Assembly: GCA_020638135.1 (NCBI GenBank)
Contig: JACKJE010000005.1
Span: 90,417 to 154,416 of the forward strand
Length of the DNA stretch: 64,000 nucleotides
Origin: Methylobacteriaceae bacterium
GTDB taxonomy: Bacteria; Pseudomonadota; Alphaproteobacteria; Rhizobiales; Beijerinckiaceae
Direction: 5' to 3'
Positions 56,624 to 64,000 of the stretch are shown here, piece after piece; position 1 is the first letter of the stretch, and every line of letters begins with the position of its first letter. The notes below the pieces were generated by a model that was not told the DNA's origin, made no database searches, and was given only the letters and a program-made list of their open reading frames with translations. The translations under genes were made by a program, and so were the position numbers.

Positions 56624-56802
56624 CAGCCGCCCCCCTTGAGGACGGCCGAGCCGAGCTTGGCGATCGTGACGGCGTAGAACAGGGCGCAGAGCAGAGCGAC
56701 GGCCAGTCCGATGGCGATGTTGCGCTGGCGGCGCGCCTTGAGCTGCGCCGGGCTCAGTATGACGCCGTTCTCATTGGCGGGACGCTGGTCGATCGCGTTC
56801 AT
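56623..56802 (-). CDS. Small CoxF-like membrane protein
   Basis: A 59-residue protein beginning MNAIDQRPANENGVILSPAQ, then a basic KARRQR segment and one transmembrane helix (NIAIGLAVALLCALFYAVTI). It overlaps ctaB upstream and ctaG downstream as TGATG on both sides, so translation of all three is coupled. Proteins of this size at this position in Hyphomicrobiales are called CoxF and are thought to help oxidase assembly. Confidence 0.85.
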   Translation of the reverse strand: MNAIDQRPANENGVILSPAQLKARRQRNIAIGLAVALLCALFYAVTIAKLGSAVLKGGG

Positions 56803-57752
56803 CACGCCAGTCCCAGCGGCCGCAGGATCCCGTGTTCGGCGACGATGACGGCGAACAACAGGAACAGGTGCAGGATCGAATAGGCGAACAGCTGCTTGGC
56901 GGCCTTGTCCTTGTCGCGGCCTTCCGTGTCGCGCCACACCCGGAACGCAAGCGCGAGCATGACGAGGCTGGAGACGAGCGCAACGACGCCGTAGGCCCGC
57001 CCCTCGAAGCCGATGAACCAGGGCGACAGGCAAACGGGGACCAGCAGCAGCGAATAGAGGAAGATTTCGAGCCGGGTGCGGGCCGCGCCCTTCACGTTTG
57101 GCATCATCGGAACGCCGGCGCGGCCGTAGTCGCCGCTCTTGAACAGGGCGAGCGCCCAAAAGTGCGGCGGCGTCCAGAAGAAGATGATCGAAAACAGCGC
57201 AACGCTTTCGAGGCTGATCGAGCCTGTCGCGGCCGCCCAGCCGATCATGGGCGGAAAGGCGCCGGCGGCCCCGCCGATCACGATGTTCTGCGGCGTCCAG
57301 CGCTTCAGCCACATGGTGTAGACGACGGCGTAGAAGAAGATGGTGAAGGCGAGCAGGCCGGCGGCGAGCCAGTTCGTGACGACGCCGAGCGTGAACACGG
57401 CGAAGGTCGACAGCGTGAGACCGAAGCCCAGCGCTTCGCGCGCGCCGATACGGCCCGAGGGAATCGGCCGCGCGCGCGTGCGCGTCATGATCGCGTCGAT
57501 ATCGCGGTCGTACCACATGTTGAGCGCGCCCGACGCGCCGGCGCCGACCGATATGGCGAGCAGCGCCGCGAAGCCGATCACGGGATGAACATGGACGGGC
57601 GCGGCGACGAGACCGGCCAGCGCCGTGAAGATCACCAGCGACATGACGCGCGGCTTGAGCAGCGCGACATAGTCGGCGGGGGCGCCGCCGACCATATCCG
57701 CTGCGCCGAGCGTAGCATCCTGCCGCTGTCCTATCGCCGTCACGTCGCTCAT
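56802..57752 (-). CDS. ctaB: Protoheme IX farnesyltransferase (heme O synthase)
   Basis: A 316-residue UbiA-family prenyltransferase that farnesylates heme b for the oxidase. It has the prenyl-diphosphate site NMWYDRDIDAIMTRTRARPI near residues 79-98 and about nine hydrophobic helices. It lies between coxA and the small CoxF-like gene. Confidence 0.96.
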   Translation of the reverse strand: MSDVTAIGQRQDATLGAADMVGGAPADYVALLKPRVMSLVIFTALAGLVAAPVHVHPVIGFAALLAISVGAGASGALNMWYDRDIDAIMTRTRARPIPSGRIGAREALGFGLTLSTFAVFTLGVVTNWLAAGLLAFTIFFYAVVYTMWLKRWTPQNIVIGGAAGAFPPMIGWAAATGSISLESVALFSIIFFWTPPHFWALALFKSGDYGRAGVPMMPNVKGAARTRLEIFLYSLLLVPVCLSPWFIGFEGRAYGVVALVSSLVMLALAFRVWRDTEGRDKDKAAKQLFAYSILHLFLLFAVIVAEHGILRPLGLA

Positions 57753-57809
57753 GTCACGATCTTCATCACCCCTGGCGGAAGGCGGCCGGTCGCCCGGCCG
57801 CGCTTCGTC

Positions 57810-59475
57810 TTAGTGGTCGCCGCCCGTGATGCGCGGCAGGGTTTCGAACTGGTGGAACGGCGGCGGCGAGGGCAGCGTCCACTCCAGCGTGGTCGCGCCG
57901 ACGCCCCACGGATTGTCGCCAGCCGCCCGCTTCTTCGCGAAGGCGTCGAGCACGACGTAGAAGAAGAACAGGATGCTCACGCCCGCGATGTAGGTGCCGT
58001 AGGACGAGAGGTGGTTCCACTGCGCATAGGCGTCCGGATAGTCGATGTAGCGACGCGGCATGCCGGACAGGCCGAGGAAGTGCTGCGGGAAGAAGGTCAG
58101 GTTGACGCCGATGAACAGCAGCCAGAAGTGAACCTTGGCGAGCGCCTCGTTGTACATGTAGCCGGAAATCTTCGGGAACCAGTAGTAGAAGCCCGCGAAG
58201 ACGCCGAACACCGCGCCGAGCGACATGGTGTAGTGGAAGTGCGCGACGACGTAATAGGTCTCGTGCAGCGCGCGGTCGATGCCGGCGTTGGCGAGAACGA
58301 CGCCGGTCACGCCGCCGACGGTGAACACGAAGATGAAGCCGATCGCCCAGACCATCGGCGCGCGGAACGAGATCGACCCGCCCCACATCGTCGCGATCCA
58401 GGAGAAGATCTTCACGCCCGTCGGCACCGCGATCACCATGGTCGCGAAGACGAAGTAGCGCTGCGTGTTGAGCGACAGGCCGACCGTGTACATGTGGTGC
58501 GCCCACACGATGAAGCCGACGAAGCCGATCGCGACCATGGCGTAGGCCATGCCGAGATAGCCGAACACCGGCTTCTTCGAGAAGGTCGACGACGATATGG
58601 CTGATCAGGCCGAAGGCCGGCAGGATCAGGATGTACACTTCGGGGTGGCCGAAGAACCAGAACAGGTGCTGGAACAGGATCGGATCGCCGCCGCCGCCGG
58701 ATCGAAGAAGGCGGTGCCGAAATTGCGGTCCGTCAGCAGCATGGTGATGGCGCCGGCGAGCACGGGGCAGCGAGAGCACGAGCAGGAAGGCGGTCACCAG
58801 CACCGACCAGGCGAACAGCGGCATCTTGTGCAGCGTCATGCCCGGGGCGCGCATGTTGAAGATGGTGGTGATGAAGTTGATCGCGCCGAGCAGCGAGGAC
58901 ACGCCGGCCAGATGCAGCGACAGGATGATGAAGTCCATCGCCGGGCCGGGATGGCTGGTGTTGGAGGAGAGCGGCGGATAGAGCACCCAGCCGCCGCCGA
59001 AGCCCTGCATGCCCGGCGCGCCCTCGAAGAACATCGACATCAGGAGCAGCAGCGAGAACGAGGCCGGCAGCAGCCAGAACGAAATGTTGTTCATGCGCGG
59101 GAAGGCCATGTCCGGCGCGCCGATCATGATCGGAACGAACCAGTTGCCGAAGCCGCCGATCAGCGCGGGCATGACCATGAAGAAGATCATGATGACGCCG
59201 TGCGCGGTGATGAACACGTTGTAGAGGTTCTTCGCCGCGTCGACGGAATTGTCGCCGTTCAGGAACTGCGCCAGGCCGGGGAAAATCTGGATGCCGGGAT
59301 TGGCGAGCTCCAGACGCATGCCGAGCGAGAGCAGGAAGCCGATGCAGCCGGCGACGACCGCAAAGTAGAGATAGAGCGTGCCGATGTCCTTGTGGTTAGT
59401 CGACAGCAGGAAGCGGCGCAGCCCGGTCGGATGGGCGTGCGCGTGATGAGCGGCGTGAGCGGTATCGGTGGCCAT
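57810..59475 (-). pseudogene. coxA: Cytochrome c oxidase subunit I, short frameshifted patch
   Basis: The catalytic subunit with heme a, heme a3 and CuB. The first 235 residues (LLSTNHKDIGTLYLYFAVVA, GGFGNWFVPIMIGAPDMAFP) are clean. Between 58.77 and 58.57 kb three single-base errors occur: an extra C after LVLSLP, a missing G in FFDPAGGGDP, and an extra G in HIVSTFSKKP. The intact HLFWFFGHPEVYILILPAFG with CuB histidines lies between them. From FGYLGMAYAMVAIGFVGFIV onward the sequence is clean to LEWTLPSPPPFHQFETLPRI. All three lesions look like homopolymer or repeat-unit miscounts. Confidence 0.95.
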
Positions 59476-59507
59476 TTGCTTAGTCCTCGAATTTCGTCAG
59501 GCCTGAA

Positions 59508-60383
59508 TCAACGGCTGGCGTCGGCGAGCGCGATCGCCCGATCGGCGGCGGAGGCGTATTTCTTCTTCGCGGAAGCGAGCCATTCGGCGTATTTCTGCTC
59601 GCTCACGACGCGGAAAACGATCGGCATGAAGGCGTGGTCCTTGCCGCAGATCTTCGAGCACTGGCCGTAGTAGACGCCTTCCTTCTCGGCCTTGAACCAG
59701 GTCTCGTTGAGACGGCCGGGGACGGCGTCGATACGGATGCCGAAGGACTGGATCACGAAGGAATGGATGACGTCGGCGGCGGTCACCTGCACGCGCACCA
59801 CCTTGTTGACCGGCACCACGGCCTCGTTGTCGACCGCGAGCAAACGCAGATCGCCGGGCTTGAGGTCCTTCTCGTCCTTCATCAGCGAGTCGAAGCTGAA
59901 GCCGCCGCCCTGGTCCTTGGGATAGTCATAGGACCAGTACCACTGCTTGCCGGTGACCTTCACGGTCAGGTCGCCCTTGGGCAGAACGAGCTGATGGGTG
60001 AGCAGGCGGAACGAAGGCACGGCGATCACGACGAGGATGAGCACCGGAACGATGGTCCAGGCCACTTCGAGCAGCGCGTGATGCGTGGTCTTGGAGGGAA
60101 CCGGGTTCGCCTTCTCGTTGAAGCGGATCATCACGTAGACCAGCAGCGCCAGAACGAACAGGCTGATGACGATAATGATCGGCAGAAGGATGTCGTTGTG
60201 GAAAAAGTCGATCTCTCGCGCGATCGGAGTCTCGCCCTCGATCAGCTTCATCTGGCCGGGCGCGGCGTGACCGAACACGCCGCCCTCGGCGGCGAACGCT
60301 GTGGAGCTCGCCAGCATAGCCATGGCGGCCAGCCCGGCGCGGGCGGATGTCGCGACCCTCGCAACGCCTGAGAAATCGATCAT
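59508..60383 (-). CDS. coxB: Cytochrome c oxidase subunit II
   Basis: A 291-residue subunit II with a signal peptide, two helices (LLPIIIVISLFVLALLVYVM, LEVAWTIVPVLILVVIAVPS) and the periplasmic CuA domain. CuA ligands are in IHSFVIQSFGIRIDAVPGR and YYGQCSKICGKDHAFMP. It heads the operon coxB-coxA-ctaB-coxF-ctaG-coxC-DUF983-SURF1. Likely promoter sequences would be in the 363 bases upstream. Confidence 0.97.
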   Translation of the reverse strand: MIDFSGVARVATSARAGLAAMAMLASSTAFAAEGGVFGHAAPGQMKLIEGETPIAREIDFFHNDILLPIIIVISLFVLALLVYVMIRFNEKANPVPSKTTHHALLEVAWTIVPVLILVVIAVPSFRLLTHQLVLPKGDLTVKVTGKQWYWSYDYPKDQGGGFSFDSLMKDEKDLKPGDLRLLAVDNEAVVPVNKVVRVQVTAADVIHSFVIQSFGIRIDAVPGRLNETWFKAEKEGVYYGQCSKICGKDHAFMPIVFRVVSEQKYAEWLASAKKKYASAADRAIALADASR

Positions 60384-60746
60384 TGCCCTGACAGCTCCCC
60401 TAAAACGCCTGTTCGCCTCGCCGCGAGGCTGCCTCGGCCGCCGCGCGCTATGTTCTGTTTCGGCTGAAAGTCCGCTGGATTCATCAGGGAATCCGGGCGC
60501 GGCTCTAGGCCATTGAACCAGTTAAAATCACAATCGTCTTTGAAGCGCAACACGTACCATCGATCTCGTGACGGCCGCGCCTGCCCGCGCGCTGGTCGCT
60601 TGACAGTGTCGCCTCGTTTGTTACCAGCCTTGTGCGGTCGCTGCGCCGCGCCGGCGCCGAAGAAGGCGTCGCAAGCGCGCGCTCCGCTTTGCGTTTGTGT
60701 TCAGCAGTCGCGTTCGGATTGAAACGATAGGGCGAGCGAAGCGCGC
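60384..60746. other. Divergent intergenic region between coxB and the ialB-like gene
   Basis: This 363-base region carries no gene. A TTGACA hexamer at 60600-60605 points toward the ialB-like gene, but no good -10 element is seen at the right distance. No FNR-type or LexA-type site was found. Confidence 0.4.
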
Positions 60747-61310
60747 ATGTTTGCGGCCAAGACAAAGATCCCATGCGCCCGCGCCGGCGCAGTCGCTCTC
60801 GCCCTGCTCGCGGGCGTCCTCGCCACGCCCCAGAGCGCGCTCGCGCAGGCCGGCAAAGCGGGGGGCGGCGCGGCGCCTGCCGAAAACCAGCGCCGGGCCA
60901 AATTCAACGATTGGGAATTGCGCTGCGAGACGCCGCCCGGCGCCGCCAAGGAGCAATGCGCCCTGCTTCAATCTGTCGCAGCGGACGACAAGCCCAACAT
61001 CAATCTCGTGGTCATCACGCTGAAGACAGCCGACGGCAAGAGCCGGCTGCTGCGCGTCATCGCGCCGCTCGGGGTGCTGCTGCCGAACGGGCTCGGCCTG
61101 AAGGTCGACCAGGCCGACATCGGCCGGGCCGGCTTCGTACGCTGCCTGCCCACGGGCTGTGTCGCCGAGGTCATCATGGACGAAAAGCTCGTCGACCAAC
61201 TGAAGAACGGCAAGACGGCGACGTTCATCATCTACCAGACGCCCGAGGAAGGCGTCGGAATCCCGCTCAATCTCGCGGGATTCAGCCAGGGCTTCGACGC
61301 CCTGCCCTGA
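60747..61310 (+). CDS. Invasion-associated locus B (IalB) family protein
   Basis: A 187-residue exported protein with a signal peptide (AVALALLAGVLATPQSALAQ) and the IalB domain: FNDWELRCETPPGAAKEQCA, LLRVIAPLGVLLPNGLGLKV and FVRCLPTGCVAEVIMDEKLV. IalB was named for erythrocyte invasion in Bartonella, but it is common in free-living Hyphomicrobiales, where its role is unknown. Four conserved cysteines probably form disulfides. Confidence 0.9.
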   Translation: MFAAKTKIPCARAGAVALALLAGVLATPQSALAQAGKAGGGAAPAENQRRAKFNDWELRCETPPGAAKEQCALLQSVAADDKPNINLVVITLKTADGKSRLLRVIAPLGVLLPNGLGLKVDQADIGRAGFVRCLPTGCVAEVIMDEKLVDQLKNGKTATFIIYQTPEEGVGIPLNLAGFSQGFDALP

Positions 61311-61380
61311 GCAGCGGCGGCAGCGCTGGCCTGAAACCGCCGCAACGGCTATACAGCGGGCATAGTTGGGAGTTTCGATC

Positions 61381-62022
61381 ATGCGCGTTGAATTCTGGGC
61401 GCGTCCGGTCCGTGGGATTTCGGCGGCGGCGGCGATGGCGGCGGGTCTCGTTCTGGCGGGATGCGGCGGACCTGCGGGATCGGTCGCGGGCGGCGACCCG
61501 GACCCGGTCTCGACCAAGCTGGGCAACCTGCTCGCCTTCAATTCGACGACCGCGCCGCCCCTGCCCAACAAGAACGCGGGCGCGCGAATCGACTGCCCGA
61601 TCGTGCAGATCGAGCCGGGCATGTCGGCGCTGCGGGTCGGCGGAGCCGAATCCTCGAGCGTGCGCTACCAGATCGCGATCGGCGAAGTGGCGCGCGAATG
61701 TTCGCAGTCGAACGGCCAGCTGTTCGTGCGCGTCGGCGTCGAAACGCGCACTGTCGTCGGGCCCGCCGGCGGCCCGGGGACCTACACCGCCCCCCTGACC
61801 GTCTCGCTCCGGCGCACCGCCGACGAGAAGGTTCTGGCCTCGAAGACTTATCAGGTCGGCGGCGCGGTCGGCTCAACCGGCACGGCCATCAATGCGCTGA
61901 TCGCCGACCCCCTGTCGGCTCCGTTCATCAACGAGCGGGCGGCGGACGACTATGAAATCGTGCTGGCGATCGGCAAGGGCGGCGCGGCCACGGACGGCCG
62001 GCGCAGCCGCCGCCGGCGCTGA
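61381..62022 (+). CDS. Hypothetical lipoprotein
   Basis: A 213-residue lipoprotein with a signal peptide ending in the lipobox GLVLAGCGG. The mature part is beta-rich (CPIVQIEPGMSALRVGGAES, VRYQIAIGEVARECSQ, VGVETRTVVGPAGGPG) and ends in a basic RRSRRRR tail. Similar lipoproteins occur widely in Hyphomicrobiales with no known function. The ATG at 61381 is chosen as the start of the signal peptide. A hairpin CAGGCGC-CGC-GCGCCTG follows the gene at 62035-62051. Confidence 0.8.
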   Translation: MRVEFWARPVRGISAAAAMAAGLVLAGCGGPAGSVAGGDPDPVSTKLGNLLAFNSTTAPPLPNKNAGARIDCPIVQIEPGMSALRVGGAESSSVRYQIAIGEVARECSQSNGQLFVRVGVETRTVVGPAGGPGTYTAPLTVSLRRTADEKVLASKTYQVGGAVGSTGTAINALIADPLSAPFINERAADDYEIVLAIGKGGAATDGRRSRRRR

Positions 62023-62112
62023 GCCCGCCATCCACAGGCGCCGCGCGCCTGTCGTCCGCGCGAGATTGACACGCGCGCCGGCCCGGTTACATGTGGCCGG
62101 GTCAGTTCAAGA

Positions 62113-62319
62113 TCTTTCGCGGAAGAGACCGGCAGGGCCCTCGGGCATTGTCGGCGCCGAAGGCGCAACCGCCCCGGAAACGCTCAGGCAAACGGACCGC
62201 GAAAGGATGACGCTCTGGAAAGTGGCGCTGCGCGAAATCGCAAGCGCCCACCGACGGGGGTAACCGGCCTTCTCGCGCAGGCCGGGAAATCTCTCAGGTC
62301 ACGGGACAGAGGGGGCGCC
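62113..62319 (+). ncRNA. Tandem glycine riboswitch upstream of gcvT
   Basis: Two glycine aptamers are visible in series. The first has GCGGAAGAGACCGGC, GCCGAAGGCGCAACCGCC, then CGCTCAGGCAAACGGACCGC and CTCTGGAAAGTGGC. The second has GCGCCCACCGACGG, GTAACCGG, GGGAAATCTCTCAGG and ACGGGACAGAGGGGGCG. These are the conserved blocks of the gcvT RNA element. Glycine binding is expected to switch on the glycine cleavage genes just downstream. The gcvT start is about 50 bases beyond the second aptamer. Confidence 0.93.
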
Positions 62320-62367
62320 GCTGACCGATTTCGGTCTGCGGACGCATGTCCCGATTCCGGAGGTCCC

Positions 62368-63492
62368 TTGGCCGAAGCATCCTCGACCGAAAAGCTCGCG
62401 CTTACGCCACTGCACGCCCTGCACCTGCGGCTTGGCGCGCGCATGGCGCCGTTCGCCGGCTACGACATGCCGATCCAGTATCCGACCGGCGTGATGACCG
62501 AGCATCTGCATACTCGCGAAAAATGCGGGCTGTTCGACGTCTCGCACATGGGTCAGGCGATCCTCGAAGGGGCGAATGCGGCGGCGCGGCTGGAAACGCT
62601 CGTGCCGGGCGACATTGTCTCGCTCGCGCCGGGACGCACGCGCTACACGCAATTCCTCAACGCCGAGGGCGGGATCATCGACGATTTGATGGTGACGCGG
62701 CTCCCTGGCGATCCCGAACGCTTGTTCATCGTCTGCAACGCCGCGCGCAAGGACGTCGACTTCGCCCTGCTCCGCGAAAAGCTGCCGGACCTGACGCTCG
62801 ACGTGTTCGAGGACCGTGCGCTGATCGCCGTGCAGGGGCCGAAGGCGGTCGAGGTCGTGGAAGGCCTGATCCCCGGCGTCCAATCGCTCGTCTTCATGCA
62901 GGGCGGCGACTTCGAATGGCGGGATTCGCCGGTCTTCGTCACGCGCTCCGGCTATACCGGAGAGGACGGGTTCGAGATTTCCCTGCCCGCCTCGCAGGCC
63001 GAACCCTTCGCCGAACGGCTGCTGTCGCATCCCGATTGCCTGCCGATCGGCCTCGGCGCCCGCGATTCGCTCAGGCTGGAAGCCGGGCTCTGCCTCTATG
63101 GCCACGACATCGACGAGACGACCGACCCGATCGAGGCGGCGCTGAACTGGTCGATCTCGAAACGCCGCCGCGCGGAAGGCGGTTTTCCGGGCGCGGCGCG
63201 CATTCAGAAGGCTCTCGCGGAAGGCCCCGCGCGCGTGCGCGTCGGGCTTGCCTTCGAGGGCCGGCAGCCGGCGCGCGAAGGCGTGGAAATTGCTACGCCC
63301 GACGGCCGCGTGATCGGCAAGATCACGTCCGGCGGGTTTGGACCCAGCCTCGGCGCGCCCTGCGCCATGGGCTATGTCGCGCGCGAGTTCGCGGGCGTTG
63401 GAACGGAAGTCGTCGCGCTGGTGCGCGGCAGGGCGGTGCCGGCGCGCGTGGCGAAAACGCCGTTTGCGCCGAACCGCTATTTCAAGGCGTAG
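62368..63492 (+). CDS. gcvT: Glycine cleavage system T protein (aminomethyltransferase)
   Basis: GcvT moves the methylene group from the H-protein aminomethyl to tetrahydrofolate. The 374-residue protein has LTPLHALHLRLGARMAPFAG, FDVSHMGQAILEG, LVTRSGYTGEDGFEI-like VFVTRSGYTGEDGFEISLP and GLGARDSLRLEAGLCLYGHD. The start is a TTG at 62368 with GGAGG eight bases upstream. It is controlled by the tandem glycine riboswitch. Confidence 0.96.
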   Translation: MAEASSTEKLALTPLHALHLRLGARMAPFAGYDMPIQYPTGVMTEHLHTREKCGLFDVSHMGQAILEGANAAARLETLVPGDIVSLAPGRTRYTQFLNAEGGIIDDLMVTRLPGDPERLFIVCNAARKDVDFALLREKLPDLTLDVFEDRALIAVQGPKAVEVVEGLIPGVQSLVFMQGGDFEWRDSPVFVTRSGYTGEDGFEISLPASQAEPFAERLLSHPDCLPIGLGARDSLRLEAGLCLYGHDIDETTDPIEAALNWSISKRRRAEGGFPGAARIQKALAEGPARVRVGLAFEGRQPAREGVEIATPDGRVIGKITSGGFGPSLGAPCAMGYVAREFAGVGTEVVALVRGRAVPARVAKTPFAPNRYFKA

Positions 63493-63602
63493 ATCAGCCT
63501 GCGTTCAAGCGGAATCGCCCGAATGCAGGCTGATCTACAGATTTAGAATTTTCAGCGCGCGCTTTGCGCGAAAAACCGGTGTCCACTTTTTCGCAGCGCG
63601 CA
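63490..63602. repeat. Dispersed palindromic repeat, copy 3 (both modules, inverted)
   Basis: TAGATCAGCCTGCGTTCAAG with GCAGGCTGATCTA forms module B. GCGCGAAAAACCGG-TGTCCACTTTTTCGC forms module A in the opposite orientation to copy 1. It fills the whole gap between gcvT and gcvH. The hairpins may attenuate transcription between the two genes. Confidence 0.75.
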
Positions 63603-63617
63603 ACAGAGGAGAGGTTC

Positions 63618-63995
63618 ATGGCGACAATCCGCTACACCAAGGACCACGAATACATCCGCATCGACGGCGATATCGGCACTGTCGGCATTTCCGACCATGC
63701 GCAGCATGCGCTCGGCGATGTCGTGTTCGTCGAACTGCCCGAGGTCGGCAAGAAGGTCGCGCAAGGCGGCGAAGCCGCGGTCGTGGAAAGCGTGAAGGCG
63801 GCGAGCGAAGTCTATGCGCCCGTCGCCGGCGAGGTGGTCGACGTCAATTCTGATCTCGAAGGCGCGCCGGCCAAGGTCAACGAGGATCCGCTCGGCGACG
63901 GCTGGTTCATGAAGATCAAGATCGCCGACGCCAAGCAGCTCGATGCGCTGATGGACGAAGCGGCGTACGCGGAATTTCTGAAGACGCTGGAGTAA
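63618..63995 (+). CDS. gcvH: Glycine cleavage system H protein
   Basis: A 125-residue lipoyl carrier protein of the glycine cleavage complex. The lipoylated lysine is in VVESVKAASEVYAPVAGEVV, and the start MATIRYTKDHEYIRIDGDIG is typical. The ATG at 63618 has GAGGAGAGG upstream. An in-frame ATG at 63564 lies within the repeat and is not preferred. gcvP is expected beyond the window edge. Confidence 0.97.
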   Translation: MATIRYTKDHEYIRIDGDIGTVGISDHAQHALGDVVFVELPEVGKKVAQGGEAAVVESVKAASEVYAPVAGEVVDVNSDLEGAPAKVNEDPLGDGWFMKIKIADAKQLDALMDEAAYAEFLKTLE

Positions 63996-64000
63996 CGGCG

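Noticed and set aside
1..64000. tRNA or rRNA genes and CRISPR arrays
   Set aside because: No T-loop-like GGTTCRAATCC signatures, rRNA stretches or regularly spaced direct repeats were seen on reading either strand. A tRNAscan or CRISPR search would be decisive.

Overview
The window is high-GC DNA from an alphaproteobacterium, most likely a member of the Hyphomicrobiales (Rhizobiales) near the Beijerinckiaceae/Methylocystaceae. The evidence is the gene set and order: a CcrM adenine methyltransferase, the coxB-coxA-ctaB-small protein-ctaG-coxC-DUF983-SURF1 oxidase cluster, thrC next to an M16 peptidase, ispH/thrB/rnhA, an IalB-like protein, a GTTC-N7-GTTC LexA box, and Hyphomicrobiales-style intergenic palindromes. 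No tRNA, rRNA, CRISPR array, prophage or complete insertion sequence was found.

Layout. 0-5.2 kb: a minus-strand operon dxs-HIT-tlyA-RNA m5U methyltransferase, then an HdeD-like membrane protein. 5.3-8.4 kb: pyruvate phosphate dikinase and a small membrane protein, separated by a perfect inverted repeat. 8.4-11.3 kb: a MazE/MazF-type module divergent from meaB, then a cytochrome P450. 11.3-15.7 kb: a PucR-type regulator divergent from YCII, GST and LysE-type genes, then an AmpG-like permease. 15.8-21.4 kb: a uracil-DNA glycosylase gene interrupted by palindromic repeats, a zinc metallopeptidase, a degenerate glycosyltransferase-like protein, a radical SAM protein behind an SOS box, a hypothetical membrane protein and rnhB. 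21.6-27.5 kb: ccrM, a lower-GC two-gene islet of unknown function, a rhomboid protease, an Imm74-like protein, mutY, a DciA-like protein and a DsbA-like protein. 27.7-31.2 kb: smc. 31.2-40.4 kb: a secreted Tyr/Arg-rich protein, a membrane protein divergent from a TetR regulator with two palindromic operators, an alcohol dehydrogenase, YqgE, a DsbD-like periplasmic protein, a peroxiredoxin, an osmoprotectant ABC system, rnhA and thrB.

40.5-54.7 kb holds a DMT transporter, ispH, gshA, rsmE, a DsbA-like protein, a 7TM-PAS-GGDEF-EAL protein, a GNAT acetyltransferase, an M16 peptidase, thrC, an MFS transporter and SURF1. All but the GNAT gene carry one or more frameshifts. Homology runs on in another frame each time, and several of the genes are normally essential. 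I therefore read these as consensus errors in a low-quality stretch, not gene decay. A smaller patch of the same kind lies in coxA. The rest of the oxidase cluster (54.7-60.4 kb) is intact. The window ends with an IalB-like protein, a lipoprotein, a tandem glycine riboswitch and gcvT-gcvH.

The most notable items for follow-up are the islet beside ccrM (22.9-23.9 kb), the repeat insertion inside the uracil-DNA glycosylase gene, the SOS-controlled radical SAM gene, and the paired operators at the TetR locus. I did not find a clear new multi-gene system. The islet is the only cluster I cannot assign to a known family.
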